This document shows positions 21,901 to 32,650 of a stretch of DNA of 64,000 nt, piece by piece. The notes under the pieces are model-generated. The model was given only the letters and a program-made list of their open reading frames with translations, was not told the DNA's origin and did no database searches. The stretch's first letter is position 1, and the number at the start of each line of letters is the position of its first letter. A program made the translations under genes and the position numbers. The stretch is from Methanolobus psychrotolerans (GTDB taxonomy: Archaea; Halobacteriota; Methanosarcinia; Methanosarcinales; Methanosarcinaceae): assembly GCF_002243045.1 (NCBI RefSeq), contig NZ_MBKP01000019.1, forward strand, positions 59,054 to 123,053, in the 5' to 3' direction.

Positions 21901-22987
21901 GACCTGTCACGATGTTCAGCGGACCATTCAGGTAATGCTGCCATGGACCATATGTAAAAGTCCTGATATTGGTGGTGCCAAGCACAATGTCCGATGTCAC
22001 ACCGCCATTAAGTTCCCTTTCATATTCATTCACCAGCTCTTCGAGCAAAGGCTCTCTGGAAGTGATAAGAGCCGTCACATCCATGGAATAGTTTATGGAA
22101 GTGTTTTTGGTAAGGTCCACAAGGGTGCAATTCAAATCCTCAACGGTCATAGTATAATATATAGGATAACCGGGGTCATCAGATGTGGACCTTGAAATCT
22201 CCCTATTCAAAGTTCCGTTTATCTTATCTATCCTTATCTGGGAAGGGGCGACATCCGGCTCCACATTGATTGCATAGTTGTTGAAAGTATGCTGGTTTGC
22301 CTGATAATTTGTCCTCAGGTACTCATTGAAGTACTCTGCAGTTATATCCTTCAGGGGACTACTGCCTACATGAAACCAGTTTACTGCTTTAGTTTCATTA
22401 TCACATTCCATTATTAGATAGGTATATCCATATTCCGCATTTGCAGGAATAACGATTTGTTCCTCAAAGCTGGAACTGGTCCAGAATGAACTGGCAAAAG
22501 TATAGTCTATAGTCTGATAAACTGTACCAGAGTTACTTTTTACAATAAGGGTCCTTTGTTTGCCGATTATGGAATAGGCAATTTTGTTAAGGGCGTTAGA
22601 AGGGAGGTTCACAGATACCCAGAGAGTATCACCAGGTTCAGCATTCCGACAATCAGGAGCTACGGTAAAACCATCCGATTCCATAGATTCATATGCCAGG
22701 TTTTCAGGCTTTATGACCGGATGTTCACCATGCCATACTAGAGCCTCCATTCCTGCATAGTTTAAACAGCGTGCAAGATCAGCAGATGCAAGCTCAACAG
22801 CTGTTTTTTCTATATCATTAGTATCGGTGGTATAGATGATCTCAGCCAATTCATAATCAGTCTTTGCAATGTATACCGATGCCATTACGGCAAAAAGAAG
22901 CATGAGCATACCAATGACCGCAAAAGGAATATAAGCCCGGGTATCCTGGCTGAAGCAACATTTTTTGTTCGCGGGATCTGATTTCAT
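18938..22987 (-). CDS. Giant single-TM extracellular protein (DUF7286-like)
   Basis: 1349 aa; N-terminal TM PFAVIGMLMLLFAVMASVYIAKTDYEL, long Asn/Ser/Thr/Tyr-rich extracellular region with many NxS/T sequons. Confidence 0.65.
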   Translation of the reverse strand: MKSDPANKKCCFSQDTRAYIPFAVIGMLMLLFAVMASVYIAKTDYELAEIIYTTDTNDIEKTAVELASADLARCLNYAGMEALVWHGEHPVIKPENLAYESMESDGFTVAPDCRNAEPGDTLWVSVNLPSNALNKIAYSIIGKQRTLIVKSNSGTVYQTIDYTFASSFWTSSSFEEQIVIPANAEYGYTYLIMECDNETKAVNWFHVGSSPLKDITAEYFNEYLRTNYQANQHTFNNYAINVEPDVAPSQIRIDKINGTLNREISRSTSDDPGYPIYYTMTVEDLNCTLVDLTKNTSINYSMDVTALITSREPLLEELVNEYERELNGGVTSDIVLGTTNIRTFTYGPWQHYLNGPLNIVTGPSLSASVNAGALYAQKRVFDSVDPWALTYTTYYNGKVLYSDVKSDTSNYEGYKENNLSATYDQLSEAGSFNISVSSGINESMKDANTTIEEVANTSKIVVSVSNFTNEVYSNWVYNDEKWDEYQPDLIHKVSHEVYSANIQGQVFRDGFNVATPYDLKVGPTSYGSATYQGGTSKTGKDVKWTAHYPVTISHTCALTPDYNFSGMLDVAHKVNIDASSHKWYYKSVRVDHVSTDIVCEGVDTTYEYLGNDTVHNIERTDGYLLNEDHSFNWKVTYNIKFRIKTRWDIYYTYHWSYKTFSPTGWNHYSGDSSGSRTNYPLTDYEKVSHARTETENLSIVYHQFLPSGGYTGISSYDAGSSNDYKTTTVTVNGIAENDNDCSDAADKYREQEFLPKLRIIQGNYLVYTNGTLLPVEKVYCDVPEWLHSEMTREMGDMFDAINTNNPAREVSLLGENLGKNPTTLIQEASLDLAAEMAETTKRESFIGQTQYMNGDQFNTSSDASRAIAKNEAYNYLLKELRERNKNVEGSFEDYIDDSFTREQGHSILDLVKNKISTDVLFNNPAMDKASTALAAEMGIIETMKVEGLPGSKYNWTENITLVVDQYPDYLYHDPEFDLQSQYKWVDEANGKEVYPLAVRNVCVFSTGIGDDIARMLAAASEPLKDVISQSMSQSISDMNAEVDSLMADIQIQSTELAMGGMSADTTLIEQNRTRLMSEYGSSIRQQVPDMVADEVAKDPVLGIWISSSEVILITETYLYTLSDEELVNMVADNTLQEEILVLISDKIRNDNPSVASNEMDAVLYRLEADLRIAVVDGVCEAVKMCQESIDECFVNINTELQKKLDESSEKLTGQLAEKMEKRLQKSMKLVPCGLPVIPPHWVCTVNVWEYDVKGEYKSFEIIDNDNECMFNPYFGHDAQTYIRTDDRIVHPTEKDQEGGYIYIGDNQPIEFRFSGYAATIVGPGPKGVGDKIGERDEKSVAYDNFESQY

Positions 22988-23356
22988 AAACTGACCTTTT
23001 GGCGTTAATATAAACGAAGCAGGACTGGACAGAAGAATATATAAACTTTGTTATTTTGTTCTTTTTTAATCAAAAATTTATAATCCAATTACAATATTCG
23101 TTCATCTTAAATATAAACAAAAATAATCGAGCATTTCAGTTAAGTACGCTCTATTTCTGCAGAATATATTGTAGGATAGTAACAGACAGGACCCAAATGT
23201 CCAAAATGTTCAAATCACCAGATAGAAGTGAAAACTAATCGAAACTGTAAAATATACTCCATTTATACTACCAGACATACTTGATTAAAAATACATGAAC
23301 AGCTATTCAAACAATTATCTTTCAGCACATAATTCATATTATTAGGTTGACCAAAA

Positions 23357-24625
23357 ATGAAAATAAGCAAACCACGAGGAACACGTGATTTCCTCCCAGA
23401 GGATACAAAGCAAAGAAGGCATGTAGAGAACATATTACGCCAGATTGTCAGGAACTGGGGATTCAACGAGATAATTACTCCCACATTCGAGAGCCTAGAA
23501 CTTTTCACACTCAAATCCGGTGAGGGGATAATAGGAGAACTCTACAACTTCACTGACAAAGGAGACAGGGAAATGACCCTACGTCCGGAACTGACAGCTC
23601 CGGTCATGAGAATGTATGTCAATGAAATGCAGGCATACCAGCAACCATTGAAGTTATTCTATTTTGAGAACTGCTTCAGGTATGAGAGGCCACAGAAAGG
23701 ACGTTTCAGGGAATTCTGGCAGTTTGGCGTGGAACTCATTGGCAGCAACAAAGCAGATGCTGATGCCGAAGTTATCGCACTGGCGACATATATGCTGAAA
23801 GCTGTGGGCATTAAAGGTGACCTTCACGTCAATAACCTGGGAGTGATAAGACATCTCCTTAACATCCTGGAAACCGAACACCAGAGCAAAATAATGAGGC
23901 TTGTTGACAAAAAAGATGACATTGGACTCAATGACTTCCTCGAGGAAATTGATGCACCTGCTGATTTGCGTATGAAACTTCTTGAACTGATATGCCTTAC
24001 CGGAGATGAAGCGATTTCAAATGCAAAGGAACTTGTGGGTGAAATCCCTGAAATTCAAAGATTCCAGGAACTATTGACACTTCTGGATACCTATGGAGTT
24101 GAATATACTATTGATTTTGGCATCGCCAGAGGACTTGACTACTACACAGGCACGGTTTTTGAAATATATGCAGAAGGACTCGGTGCCCAGAACCAGGTTT
24201 GCGGAGGAGGTTCATACCAGCTTATTAAGCTTTTTGGCGGCGGGGATGTACCATCAACAGGATTTGGCCTTGGATTTGACAGAATAATGGAAGTCTGTGA
24301 GATAGAAGCACCTGATGACAAGCCGATTGTCATTATCGCAAAGGACAGCACTCGTCTTGAGGCCGTGAAAACTTCCATAAAACTCAGGCCACACATGCCA
24401 GTCTACAATGACCTGATGAAAAGAAACTTCAAGGCACAGCTGACCTACGCTAACAACATCGGTGCCAACCACGTAATAATAATAGGTGAACAGGAAGTTG
24501 AGGCTGGAAAAGTCACCCTGAAAAATATGAATAGCGGTGAGCAGGAACTTCTGACCATCGAAGAGGTCATCCTGAAACTTGGAAAAAATAATGATACCAT
24601 CCCTGAGAAGAATAAAAAAAGATGA
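23357..24625 (+). CDS. hisS: Histidyl-tRNA synthetase
   Basis: 422 aa; [49 protein letters not shown]. Confidence 0.97.
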   Translation: MKISKPRGTRDFLPEDTKQRRHVENILRQIVRNWGFNEIITPTFESLELFTLKSGEGIIGELYNFTDKGDREMTLRPELTAPVMRMYVNEMQAYQQPLKLFYFENCFRYERPQKGRFREFWQFGVELIGSNKADADAEVIALATYMLKAVGIKGDLHVNNLGVIRHLLNILETEHQSKIMRLVDKKDDIGLNDFLEEIDAPADLRMKLLELICLTGDEAISNAKELVGEIPEIQRFQELLTLLDTYGVEYTIDFGIARGLDYYTGTVFEIYAEGLGAQNQVCGGGSYQLIKLFGGGDVPSTGFGLGFDRIMEVCEIEAPDDKPIVIIAKDSTRLEAVKTSIKLRPHMPVYNDLMKRNFKAQLTYANNIGANHVIIIGEQEVEAGKVTLKNMNSGEQELLTIEEVILKLGKNNDTIPEKNKKR

Positions 24626-25082
24626 AAGGGCAGCAGATGCCCTTCCCATGAGAATGGTAGTTGCAGCCATATCTATAGGAACATTACTGCTTCTGCTGTC
24701 AACCGGAATTTATTCACTTATGGAAAAAGAGGAGATATATGCTGCTCAAGCTGTTATTTCAAAGATAGAGTCCCATGCTGACCAGATGGCCTCCATGGGG
24801 GCAGGCAGCAATGTAACGCTTGACATAGACATTCCATCAAATACAAACCTTGTAATGGGAGCCATACCCGGGAAAGAGAATGAATGGCCCTCCGATGCCC
24901 ATAACTACTACTTAGAGATCAATGGCAAGCAGATAACAGAAGAATCTGTTGCATATTATTCTAATGATACACTTGACGGATGTGTTGTTCTGAGTCCCGG
25001 ACCTCACATAATAATTCTGAAAAGTGTTCGCGATAAAAATGGAAAAATTTTTATTACACTTGATGATAAGTCGCAATTGTAA
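24591..25082 (+). CDS. Pilin/pseudopilin-like single-TM protein
   Basis: [48 protein letters not shown]; overlaps hisS 3' end. Confidence 0.6.
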   Translation: MIPSLRRIKKDERAADALPMRMVVAAISIGTLLLLLSTGIYSLMEKEEIYAAQAVISKIESHADQMASMGAGSNVTLDIDIPSNTNLVMGAIPGKENEWPSDAHNYYLEINGKQITEESVAYYSNDTLDGCVVLSPGPHIIILKSVRDKNGKIFITLDDKSQL

Positions 25083-25738
25083 TGAAAAAACGAACTGAAG
25101 TTAAAACAACAATATCTGCTTTTTCAGTCAATACTAAAGAACTGACTGGCGACAATAGTGCATGGACAGATCTTATACTTTCAAAAACAGCACTTGTTTT
25201 TGCAACTGTGGTTGTCCTTGCAGCAGTATACAGTCTAGCTGCCAGTTCCTCTGACATCGTCAAAAAGAATGAGCTGGAAGTAATAACACTTGACCTGACA
25301 TCAAACATTGATTCAATTGGGAGCATTCATTCAAATACAGATAAGCCAGCGACAATATATTTTTTTGATACATCTTCACGACAATTGATTGACAATAGCA
25401 AATTGAAGATTTCAGTTTCAGGAGAATATGTAAGTAGCACTTTTGCAGACAACGGACGAAATATGTCCGCAGTCAGAACGCTTAGCTACAGGACACTCCC
25501 ATTTAGTCCTGATGAATTCAGAAACATGCTCAACGGAAAATTTGCTGCCGATGGAAACATCAACCATCCAGTTCATTCGTTATTCCCATACACGGATGTA
25601 ACTGACTTTTTGGCTATTGCAGCAGCAGATGACCTTAGTTTGAACACAAGTAAAGGGGTACGCATTGAAAAGACATCAGTGTTCGTAACAGACGGAAACG
25701 AGGTGAATGAACTTGAATATATCCTCGTTTACCAGTGA
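25082..25738 (+). CDS. Single-TM pseudopilin-like protein
   Basis: 218 aa; TM segment SKTALVFATVVVLAAVYSLAAS near N-terminus; start overlaps previous stop. Confidence 0.6.
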   Translation: MKKRTEVKTTISAFSVNTKELTGDNSAWTDLILSKTALVFATVVVLAAVYSLAASSSDIVKKNELEVITLDLTSNIDSIGSIHSNTDKPATIYFFDTSSRQLIDNSKLKISVSGEYVSSTFADNGRNMSAVRTLSYRTLPFSPDEFRNMLNGKFAADGNINHPVHSLFPYTDVTDFLAIAAADDLSLNTSKGVRIEKTSVFVTDGNEVNELEYILVYQ

Positions 25739-26216
25739 CGAAAAAGCTTTCCTTGAACCTAACAATGATATAATAGTCACCGCTCTGGTAGTAATCGGAT
25801 TTGTAGTATTTGCAATGATCCTCTCAAAGACTTTCATTGCATTCAATGATAACTCACAGGCACTTGAAAACTATGAGCATGCTGCCATGATAGCAAAAGA
25901 CATTGCATCTTATCCGTCGCTCCAGGGAAGCAGGCCTGAATTAATTTCTGCGGAAGCACTTGACAGGATAGCAAGTCCTGTTGCAGATGAGGAACGCTAC
26001 TTATTATTCCATCATTTTTCTGCAAACATGGATTTTTATGTTGAAGCAGGGACTGATGATGGAAACTATAAATGGATCATTGAACAAGGAACCGTTTCCC
26101 AGCAAGGAAGGGATGTCATTGCAGCATCATTACCTGTTGTAATAGAACTTGGAAGCAATGCACGTTGTGTTCCCGGAACGATTACTGTGAAGATCATGCA
26201 GAACAAGTGGAAGTGA
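25707..26216 (+). CDS. Single-TM pseudopilin-like protein
   Basis: 169 aa; NNDIIVTALVVIGFVVFAMILSKTFIAFNDNSQALENYEHAAMIAKDIA; overlaps previous ORF by 32 nt. Confidence 0.6.
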   Translation: MNLNISSFTSDEKAFLEPNNDIIVTALVVIGFVVFAMILSKTFIAFNDNSQALENYEHAAMIAKDIASYPSLQGSRPELISAEALDRIASPVADEERYLLFHHFSANMDFYVEAGTDDGNYKWIIEQGTVSQQGRDVIAASLPVVIELGSNARCVPGTITVKIMQNKWK

Positions 26217-26248
26217 ACTAGACTGAAGATGGAAGAGAAGAGATTTAA

Positions 26249-27472
26249 ATGACATTAAATAGAAAACAGGGTAAGAATGACAACCGGAACATTGTATATA
26301 GTATATTAAGAGATGAGAATGCATTCTCATCGAGCATCGATGCCATCCTATTTCTGATATTGGTTTCCATTTCGGCGATCATTCTTATGCCTTCCATTGC
26401 TGCCGATGAACAATATCGTTCTGCAAGCTACATATCAGCACAGGACATGGATGCACGCCTCATGAACACCATTATGTGCAGCACGGTGGATGAATACGAG
26501 TACACATTAAAACCTACTGAATTAGCAGACATTGATGTAAACCTCTCGGAACATTCGATTCTGGAGAATGCTGAGAAGACCATGTTTACAAAGGAACAAC
26601 ATCATCGTACCTTTTCAGACCTGGTGGCTGAGAGTCTTGTAATGAACCTGTTCTTGGAGGAAAACAATACTATAAAAGTCCTCAATCCCATGACAGGAAT
26701 GCAAAGGATAGAAACAGAAAAAGTTATTGAAGCTCATCTTGAAAAGACTATAGGGAACAGATACAATTACAGATTCGAAGCCCACTGGGAGCCTGTTGTT
26801 GGATACGACATACAAAGTGAAATAATAATAGGAGAGAATGCACCGGTAAATGCCATTCGTCAAAAGGCGAGGATATCAATGCCAATGATATATCCGGTAA
26901 CAATGGAAGATGTATACCTACCATTCAACGAAAGTAGTATTTACAATGCTGTAAATTCCCTCGATCCTGATAAAGAACTGCATGAAATGTTCAACAACAG
27001 TATTGACATTGCATCCGGAGGATCTGCGGAGATGGTCACAGAGATTGTCTTTCCCTATGAATACCTGGAATCACTTAACAGCACGGAGATAAGTGTAAAC
27101 AGCGAGCAACTTGCATGTATTAGAGGACCTGCCGATATGAACTACAGCAGTCCTGTGATACAAAGTGCTCTTGGATGCATGAACTACACTGTAAACGGAC
27201 TTTATGGACTGGACATAAAACTTACTCAAGAAGAACAAAGCATCAGCCTTGATATTGTAGATACTGTTAAAATTAGTATTATGAACAGGAATATAGAAGT
27301 TATTTCAAATCACATAAAAGACAATTTGAATGATGATGTCAACCAGACAGTTGCACTTATGCGCAATGCCACAGATAACAGTACCAGATATGAGCTTGCC
27401 GATGAACAGCTTGGAGCAATATACAGGACAGCAAATCCGGCAGGTGCGGATATTGTACTTCTGCTCTGGTAA
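26249..27472 (+). CDS. Single-TM extracellular protein of the same cluster
   Basis: 407 aa; SSSIDAILFLILVSISAIILMPSIAADEQYRSASYISAQDMDARLMNTI. Confidence 0.6.
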   Translation: MTLNRKQGKNDNRNIVYSILRDENAFSSSIDAILFLILVSISAIILMPSIAADEQYRSASYISAQDMDARLMNTIMCSTVDEYEYTLKPTELADIDVNLSEHSILENAEKTMFTKEQHHRTFSDLVAESLVMNLFLEENNTIKVLNPMTGMQRIETEKVIEAHLEKTIGNRYNYRFEAHWEPVVGYDIQSEIIIGENAPVNAIRQKARISMPMIYPVTMEDVYLPFNESSIYNAVNSLDPDKELHEMFNNSIDIASGGSAEMVTEIVFPYEYLESLNSTEISVNSEQLACIRGPADMNYSSPVIQSALGCMNYTVNGLYGLDIKLTQEEQSISLDIVDTVKISIMNRNIEVISNHIKDNLNDDVNQTVALMRNATDNSTRYELADEQLGAIYRTANPAGADIVLLLW

Positions 27473-27661
27473 GTATCGGGGACCTTTCACAAAAACAATT
27501 CCAACAATCACAACATATATATTATATGATGATATTCATAAGAACCACTTCGCCAATCATATTAACATTTTATCAGATTGACTCCCAAGTTCAACAATCT
27601 GATAAGGATCTATATCTTAAACCTATAACAGATTCGATTTACAATTATCAGGAGGAATTCA

Positions 27662-28120
27662 ATGGCAAAAATGCACACCCGGAGAAAAGGGAACTCCGGA
27701 CCAACAAAGCCACTTCGTACCGAAGCACCGGCATGGTCCACAGTGACCAATGAAGAAGTGACAAAAGTAGTGACTGACATGTGGAGACAGGGTGTCAGTA
27801 CAAGTGAGATCGGTATGACACTCAGGGACAAATACGGCGTACCTGATGTCAAGATCGCTACAGGTAAAAAGATCACGCAGATACTTAGAGAGAATGGTGA
27901 GAAATTCGCTGTGCCTGAGGATCTGTACAACCTTATCGTAAAGGCAATCGGACTAAGGAAACACATGAACAACAATCACAAAGATGTTCACAACAAACGT
28001 TCCCTTCAGAATATTGAGTCCAAGATCAGGAGATTGGTCAAATATTATCAGTCTACAAAGATTCTGCCAGCTGACTGGAAATACAAGCCAGAGACAGCTG
28101 AAATGTTGATCACAAGATAA
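27662..28120 (+). CDS. rpsO: 30S ribosomal protein S15
   Basis: 152 aa; [26 protein letters not shown]. Confidence 0.97.
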   Translation: MAKMHTRRKGNSGPTKPLRTEAPAWSTVTNEEVTKVVTDMWRQGVSTSEIGMTLRDKYGVPDVKIATGKKITQILRENGEKFAVPEDLYNLIVKAIGLRKHMNNNHKDVHNKRSLQNIESKIRRLVKYYQSTKILPADWKYKPETAEMLITR

Positions 28121-28135
28121 ACACGATTTGCAAAT

Positions 28136-28155
28136 GTTTGACCGTAAGGTCAAAC
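28136..28155 (+). terminator. Hairpin after rpsO
   Basis: GTTTGACC-GTAA-GGTCAAAC followed by CCCATCTCTTTTTTT. Confidence 0.7.
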
Positions 28156-28263
28156 CCATCTCTTTTTTTAGTATTATTTCCCTTCGTTTAGACTATAGAA
28201 CTTCAGTTACTTCAAAATACCTAGAAGGTAACTTATAAATTGTTTTAAAGAGCATTATATGCC

Positions 28264-29481
28264 ATGAAAGCAGTTATTCTTGCAGCCGGTGAAGGTAAAA
28301 GATGCCGGCCTCTTACACATACTAGATCTAAGGTTATGCTTCCGGTGGCAAACAAGCCAATCCTTGAGCATGTTATCAATGCCCTTGTAAAAAACGACAT
28401 CCGGGAAATAATACTGGTCGTTGGATATAAAAAAGAACGTATAATGGACTACTTTGAAGACGGGATAAACTTTGGTGTCAAAATAGAATACGTTGAACAA
28501 AAAGCACAGATAGGAACTGCACATGCTATTCTCCAGGCACGTGAGATGATTGATCACGCTGAAGAGAAATTTGTCGTTGTGAACGGTGACAATATAATCG
28601 GACCTGATGCAATACATGACCTCATAAGTGGAGCAGAGGGAGATGCAACACTCCTTGCCTGTAAAAAGGACAATGTCAGCGGATATGGAGTAATAGTTGC
28701 CAGAGGAAAGAGCGTCAGGGAAATTATTGAAAAACCTAAAACACTCGTAAGTCACCTGATCAACACAGGGATCTATCTTTTCAAACTGGAAATATTCGAC
28801 ATGATAGCAAAGACACCTATATCGACGATCGGCGAGTATGCTATTACAGACACCCTTCAGGCAATGATCGATAATGGGATGAATGTAACAATGGCAGCAA
28901 CTAATGCAGAGTGGCTTGATGCAGCATATTCCTGGGACCTTCTGGAAGCAAACACAATTGTTCTTGGTGATGTAGAAACCGATCTCACAAAAGGAAAGGT
29001 TGAAGAAGGAGTACACATAAAAGGAAACGTATCCATCGGAAAGAACACGACCATCAGGGCTGGATCATACATTGTGGGACCTGTCATCATTGGTGATAAT
29101 TGTGATCTAGGGCCAAATGTAGTTATACTGCCGTCCACAAGCATTGGTAATAACGTTTCAATAGCCTCATTCTCACATATCAAGAACAGTATCCTCATGA
29201 ACGACGTACGTATCAGTACCCACAGTAATGTGTCAAGTTCAGTCATCGGAAGTAACGTTTCAACTGGTCCCAACTTCATTACTGATGAAGGCAACAATGT
29301 GCTTATTCAGATAGAAGGTGAACTTCGAAGTGCTGAAAAACTCGGAACCATCGTAGGCGATGATACTGAGATCGGAGGCAACGTCCTTGTCCGTGAAGGA
29401 AATATGATCTCCACAAACTGCCGCATCAGTTCCGGTAAAACAATATCTGAAGATATACCTACGGATTCAATTGTAATTTAG
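28264..29481 (+). CDS. Bifunctional sugar-1-P nucleotidylyltransferase/acetyltransferase, GlmU-like (paralog 1)
   Basis: [38 protein letters not shown] plus left-handed beta-helix hexapeptides. Confidence 0.9.
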   Translation: MKAVILAAGEGKRCRPLTHTRSKVMLPVANKPILEHVINALVKNDIREIILVVGYKKERIMDYFEDGINFGVKIEYVEQKAQIGTAHAILQAREMIDHAEEKFVVVNGDNIIGPDAIHDLISGAEGDATLLACKKDNVSGYGVIVARGKSVREIIEKPKTLVSHLINTGIYLFKLEIFDMIAKTPISTIGEYAITDTLQAMIDNGMNVTMAATNAEWLDAAYSWDLLEANTIVLGDVETDLTKGKVEEGVHIKGNVSIGKNTTIRAGSYIVGPVIIGDNCDLGPNVVILPSTSIGNNVSIASFSHIKNSILMNDVRISTHSNVSSSVIGSNVSTGPNFITDEGNNVLIQIEGELRSAEKLGTIVGDDTEIGGNVLVREGNMISTNCRISSGKTISEDIPTDSIVI

Positions 29482-29491
29482 GGTGATTAAA

Positions 29492-31321
29492 ATGTGTGGA
29501 ATTGTTGGATATATTGGTGATGCTCAGGCAGTACCTATTTTACTTGAATCACTCAAAATGCTGGAATACAGAGGATATGACTCTGCAGGTGTTACGGTTT
29601 TTAACGGAAAGCTTGAAACATATAAGATAGCAGGAAGAATAAAAGACCTTGAAGCCGTGATTCCATGGAATATGCAGGGAAGCACTGGTATTGGGCATAC
29701 AAGATGGGCAACACACGGAAAACCGGAAACAAGAAACGCTCATCCACATCTATCATCTGATGTGTCGGTAGTTCACAACGGGATTATCGAAAACTATATG
29801 GAACTGAAGGAAAGGCTGATAGGGCTTGATTACGAGTTCAAGTCCGATACAGATACAGAAGTTATTGCACATCTTTTACATTTCAATATGAAATGCAGAG
29901 GTCAGAAGTGCCTGCTTGACGGCCTGGCAGAAACCGTAAAAGAACTCAAAGGTTCGTACGCAATTGCAGCTCTTTGTGCTGAAGAACCCGGCCTGCTGGC
30001 TTTTGCCAGAAAGGATAGTCCCCTTGTAATAGGAGTTGGGAAAGGCAGCAATTATGCTGCATCTGATGTTACTGCTTTTTTAAAGCACACAAAGGAAGTA
30101 ATCTATATCAATGACAATGAGATCGGGCTTTTAAAACCCGATTCCATAGAGATATTTGACCTTGAGGGAAAACAAGTATCCAGAAACGCGGAAATCATTG
30201 AATGGGATTTAGAAGCTGCTGAAAAGGCAGGTTATGAACATTTCATGCTAAAGGAGATACATGAACAACCCACATCGATCCAAAATACGTTTGCAGGCAA
30301 ACTATCCGAACTTGAGGGAACTGTTACACTGGAAGAACTATATCTTAAACCGGACGAGATCAAAAGACTGAAAAGAGCAACTATTATAGCCTGTGGAACT
30401 TCATGGAATGCAGGCATACTTGGCAAATACATTTTTGAAAAACTCGCAGGACTCCACACTGACGTGGAAACTGCATCAGAATTCAGGTACAGTAACCCTG
30501 TCCTGTGTGGAGAGGAATTGACAATTGCTATCACACAATCAGGTGAGACCGCTGATACCCTAGCTGCAGTCAGGAGTTCAAGCTCCTACGGATGCCGCAG
30601 TATTGCAATCACAAATGTTGTGGGAAGTACCATCACCAGGGAAGCTGATAGTGTACTTTATACCAGGGCAGGACCTGAAATAGGAGTTGCGGCAACCAAG
30701 ACATTCACAGCCCAGCTAGTAGCACTCTACATGCTTGCCATCTATCTTGGAAGGATACGAGGAGTTGTCAGCGCAAATGAGGCAAAGGACCTTATTGTTG
30801 GAATAAAGCGTCTTCCCGGACAGATACAAAAAGTGCTCAACAGGAAAGATGCAATAAATGAGTGTGCTGTGCAGTTTGCAGACAAAAGGGACTACTTCTT
30901 CATCGGGCGCTATCTCAACTACCCGGTTGCTCTTGAAGGAGCATTGAAACTAAAGGAAATCTCATACATACATGCTGAAGGCTATGCAGCAGGCGAACTC
31001 AAACATGGTCCTTTGGCACTTATCACAGATGAAACACCCGTAGTTGCAATAGCAACCAGAGGACATACTTATGAGAAAATATTGAGCAACATCAAAGAAG
31101 TCAAGGCACGAAATGCCACTGTTATTGCGGTAGCTGATGACGATGACACTGAAATAGACAAGTATGTAGATGTTGTGCTTCGGGTGCCTTCTTCACATGA
31201 ACTGCTTGCACCAGTTCTTTCGTCTGTGGTATTGCAGTTACTTTCATATTATACTGCACTGGCAAAAGATTGTTCCATTGATAAACCACGAAACCTTGCA
31301 AAAAGTGTAACCGTTGAATAA
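29492..31321 (+). CDS. glmS: Glutamine-fructose-6-phosphate aminotransferase (isomerizing)
   Basis: MCGIVGYIGDAQAVPILLESLKMLEYRGYDSAG; SIS domains ACGTSWNAG, QSGETADT; C-terminal KPRNLAKSVTVE. Confidence 0.97.
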   Translation: MCGIVGYIGDAQAVPILLESLKMLEYRGYDSAGVTVFNGKLETYKIAGRIKDLEAVIPWNMQGSTGIGHTRWATHGKPETRNAHPHLSSDVSVVHNGIIENYMELKERLIGLDYEFKSDTDTEVIAHLLHFNMKCRGQKCLLDGLAETVKELKGSYAIAALCAEEPGLLAFARKDSPLVIGVGKGSNYAASDVTAFLKHTKEVIYINDNEIGLLKPDSIEIFDLEGKQVSRNAEIIEWDLEAAEKAGYEHFMLKEIHEQPTSIQNTFAGKLSELEGTVTLEELYLKPDEIKRLKRATIIACGTSWNAGILGKYIFEKLAGLHTDVETASEFRYSNPVLCGEELTIAITQSGETADTLAAVRSSSSYGCRSIAITNVVGSTITREADSVLYTRAGPEIGVAATKTFTAQLVALYMLAIYLGRIRGVVSANEAKDLIVGIKRLPGQIQKVLNRKDAINECAVQFADKRDYFFIGRYLNYPVALEGALKLKEISYIHAEGYAAGELKHGPLALITDETPVVAIATRGHTYEKILSNIKEVKARNATVIAVADDDDTEIDKYVDVVLRVPSSHELLAPVLSSVVLQLLSYYTALAKDCSIDKPRNLAKSVTVE

Positions 31322-31348
31322 TTATTTTATTAAAAGTGAGGATATCGA

Positions 31349-32650
31349 ATGAAATTATTTGGCTCTTCAGGCATCCGTGGACTTGCAAATATAGAAGTCA
31401 CAGTTGACCTGGCCCTGAAAGTAGGAATGGCTCTTGGAAGATCAAAGAAGACTGCAGTCATCGGAAGAGATCCCCGCATAGCTGGAGAAATGATAGAACT
31501 TGCAGTCATTTCCGGCCTTATGTCTGCTGGATGTGACGTTACAAGAGTTGGTCTTGTCACAACACCCACACTTGCATATGCTGCACGTAATTACGATTGC
31601 GGAGTTATGATAACTGCATCGCACAACCCTGCAAAAGATGTAGGAATTAAACTATGGAACCTTGATGGGATGGCCTTTGATTCTGCCCAGCAGGAAGAGA
31701 TAGAATCCATCATCGAGAAAGAAGATTTTATCAATGCATCATGGAATATGGTCGGGAAAATAGCCACATATGAAAATGCAGTTCGAGACCACATTGATAT
31801 GATACGCAGCCACTCAACCGATGCAGCCATCCGGGTTGTTGTGGATTGCGGAGGCGGTGCCGGTGGAACAATAACACCTTTCCTTTTGCGTGAAATGGGA
31901 TGTGAGGTCATAACACTTAACTCCCAGCTTGACGGACACTTCCCTGCACGCAATCCAGAACCTAATGATAAGAATCTCTGGATGCTCAAAAAAGCAGTGA
32001 CGGAATTTGAGGCTGACCTTGGTATCGCGCATGATGGTGATGCTGACAGGATGATGGCTGTGGATGAGCACGGGAGGTTTGTATCGGGAGATGAGATGCT
32101 TGCCATCTTTGCACGCTATGAATGTAAAGGCAGTCCAACAATTGTGGTCCCTGTGGACACCTCAATGATAGTTGACGACGCACTGCCAGACTCCACTATA
32201 ATCCATACAAAAGTTGGTGACGTATATGTCGCAGAGGAGATTAAAAAACAAAAAGCAGATTTTGGGGGAGAGCCATCCGGAAGCTGGATATTCCCTAGAA
32301 TATCATATTGTCCCGATGGAATCTATGCTGCAGCTTTACTTGTTGACATTGTCAAAGAGAAGAAATTGTCTGTCCTGAGAGAGGAGTTACCACAGTATCC
32401 TACATTAAGAAGCACAGTTGCATGTGATAATTCAAGAAAGGTAAAAGCCATGGAAGCCATCAGGTCAAAACTTGAAACCATGGGTACGGTTTCCAATATA
32501 GATGGGATCAGAATAGACATGGAGGACGGCTGGGTACTTGTCAGGCCATCGGGAACCGAGGCAAAGATAAGAATTACAGCAGAAGCCCGAAAGAATGTAA
32601 AAGAACTCCATGCCAAAGTTGAGAGTATTGTAAAGGAGTGCCTTCAATGA
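31349..32650 (+). CDS. glmM: Phosphoglucosamine mutase
   Basis: [41 protein letters not shown]. Confidence 0.93.
   Translation: MKLFGSSGIRGLANIEVTVDLALKVGMALGRSKKTAVIGRDPRIAGEMIELAVISGLMSAGCDVTRVGLVTTPTLAYAARNYDCGVMITASHNPAKDVGIKLWNLDGMAFDSAQQEEIESIIEKEDFINASWNMVGKIATYENAVRDHIDMIRSHSTDAAIRVVVDCGGGAGGTITPFLLREMGCEVITLNSQLDGHFPARNPEPNDKNLWMLKKAVTEFEADLGIAHDGDADRMMAVDEHGRFVSGDEMLAIFARYECKGSPTIVVPVDTSMIVDDALPDSTIIHTKVGDVYVAEEIKKQKADFGGEPSGSWIFPRISYCPDGIYAAALLVDIVKEKKLSVLREELPQYPTLRSTVACDNSRKVKAMEAIRSKLETMGTVSNIDGIRIDMEDGWVLVRPSGTEAKIRITAEARKNVKELHAKVESIVKECLQ

Noticed and set aside
28255-29016. 253-aa minus-strand ORF
   Set aside because: Antisense to the GlmU-like gene; Cys/Phe/Tyr-rich shadow translation with no recognisable motif.
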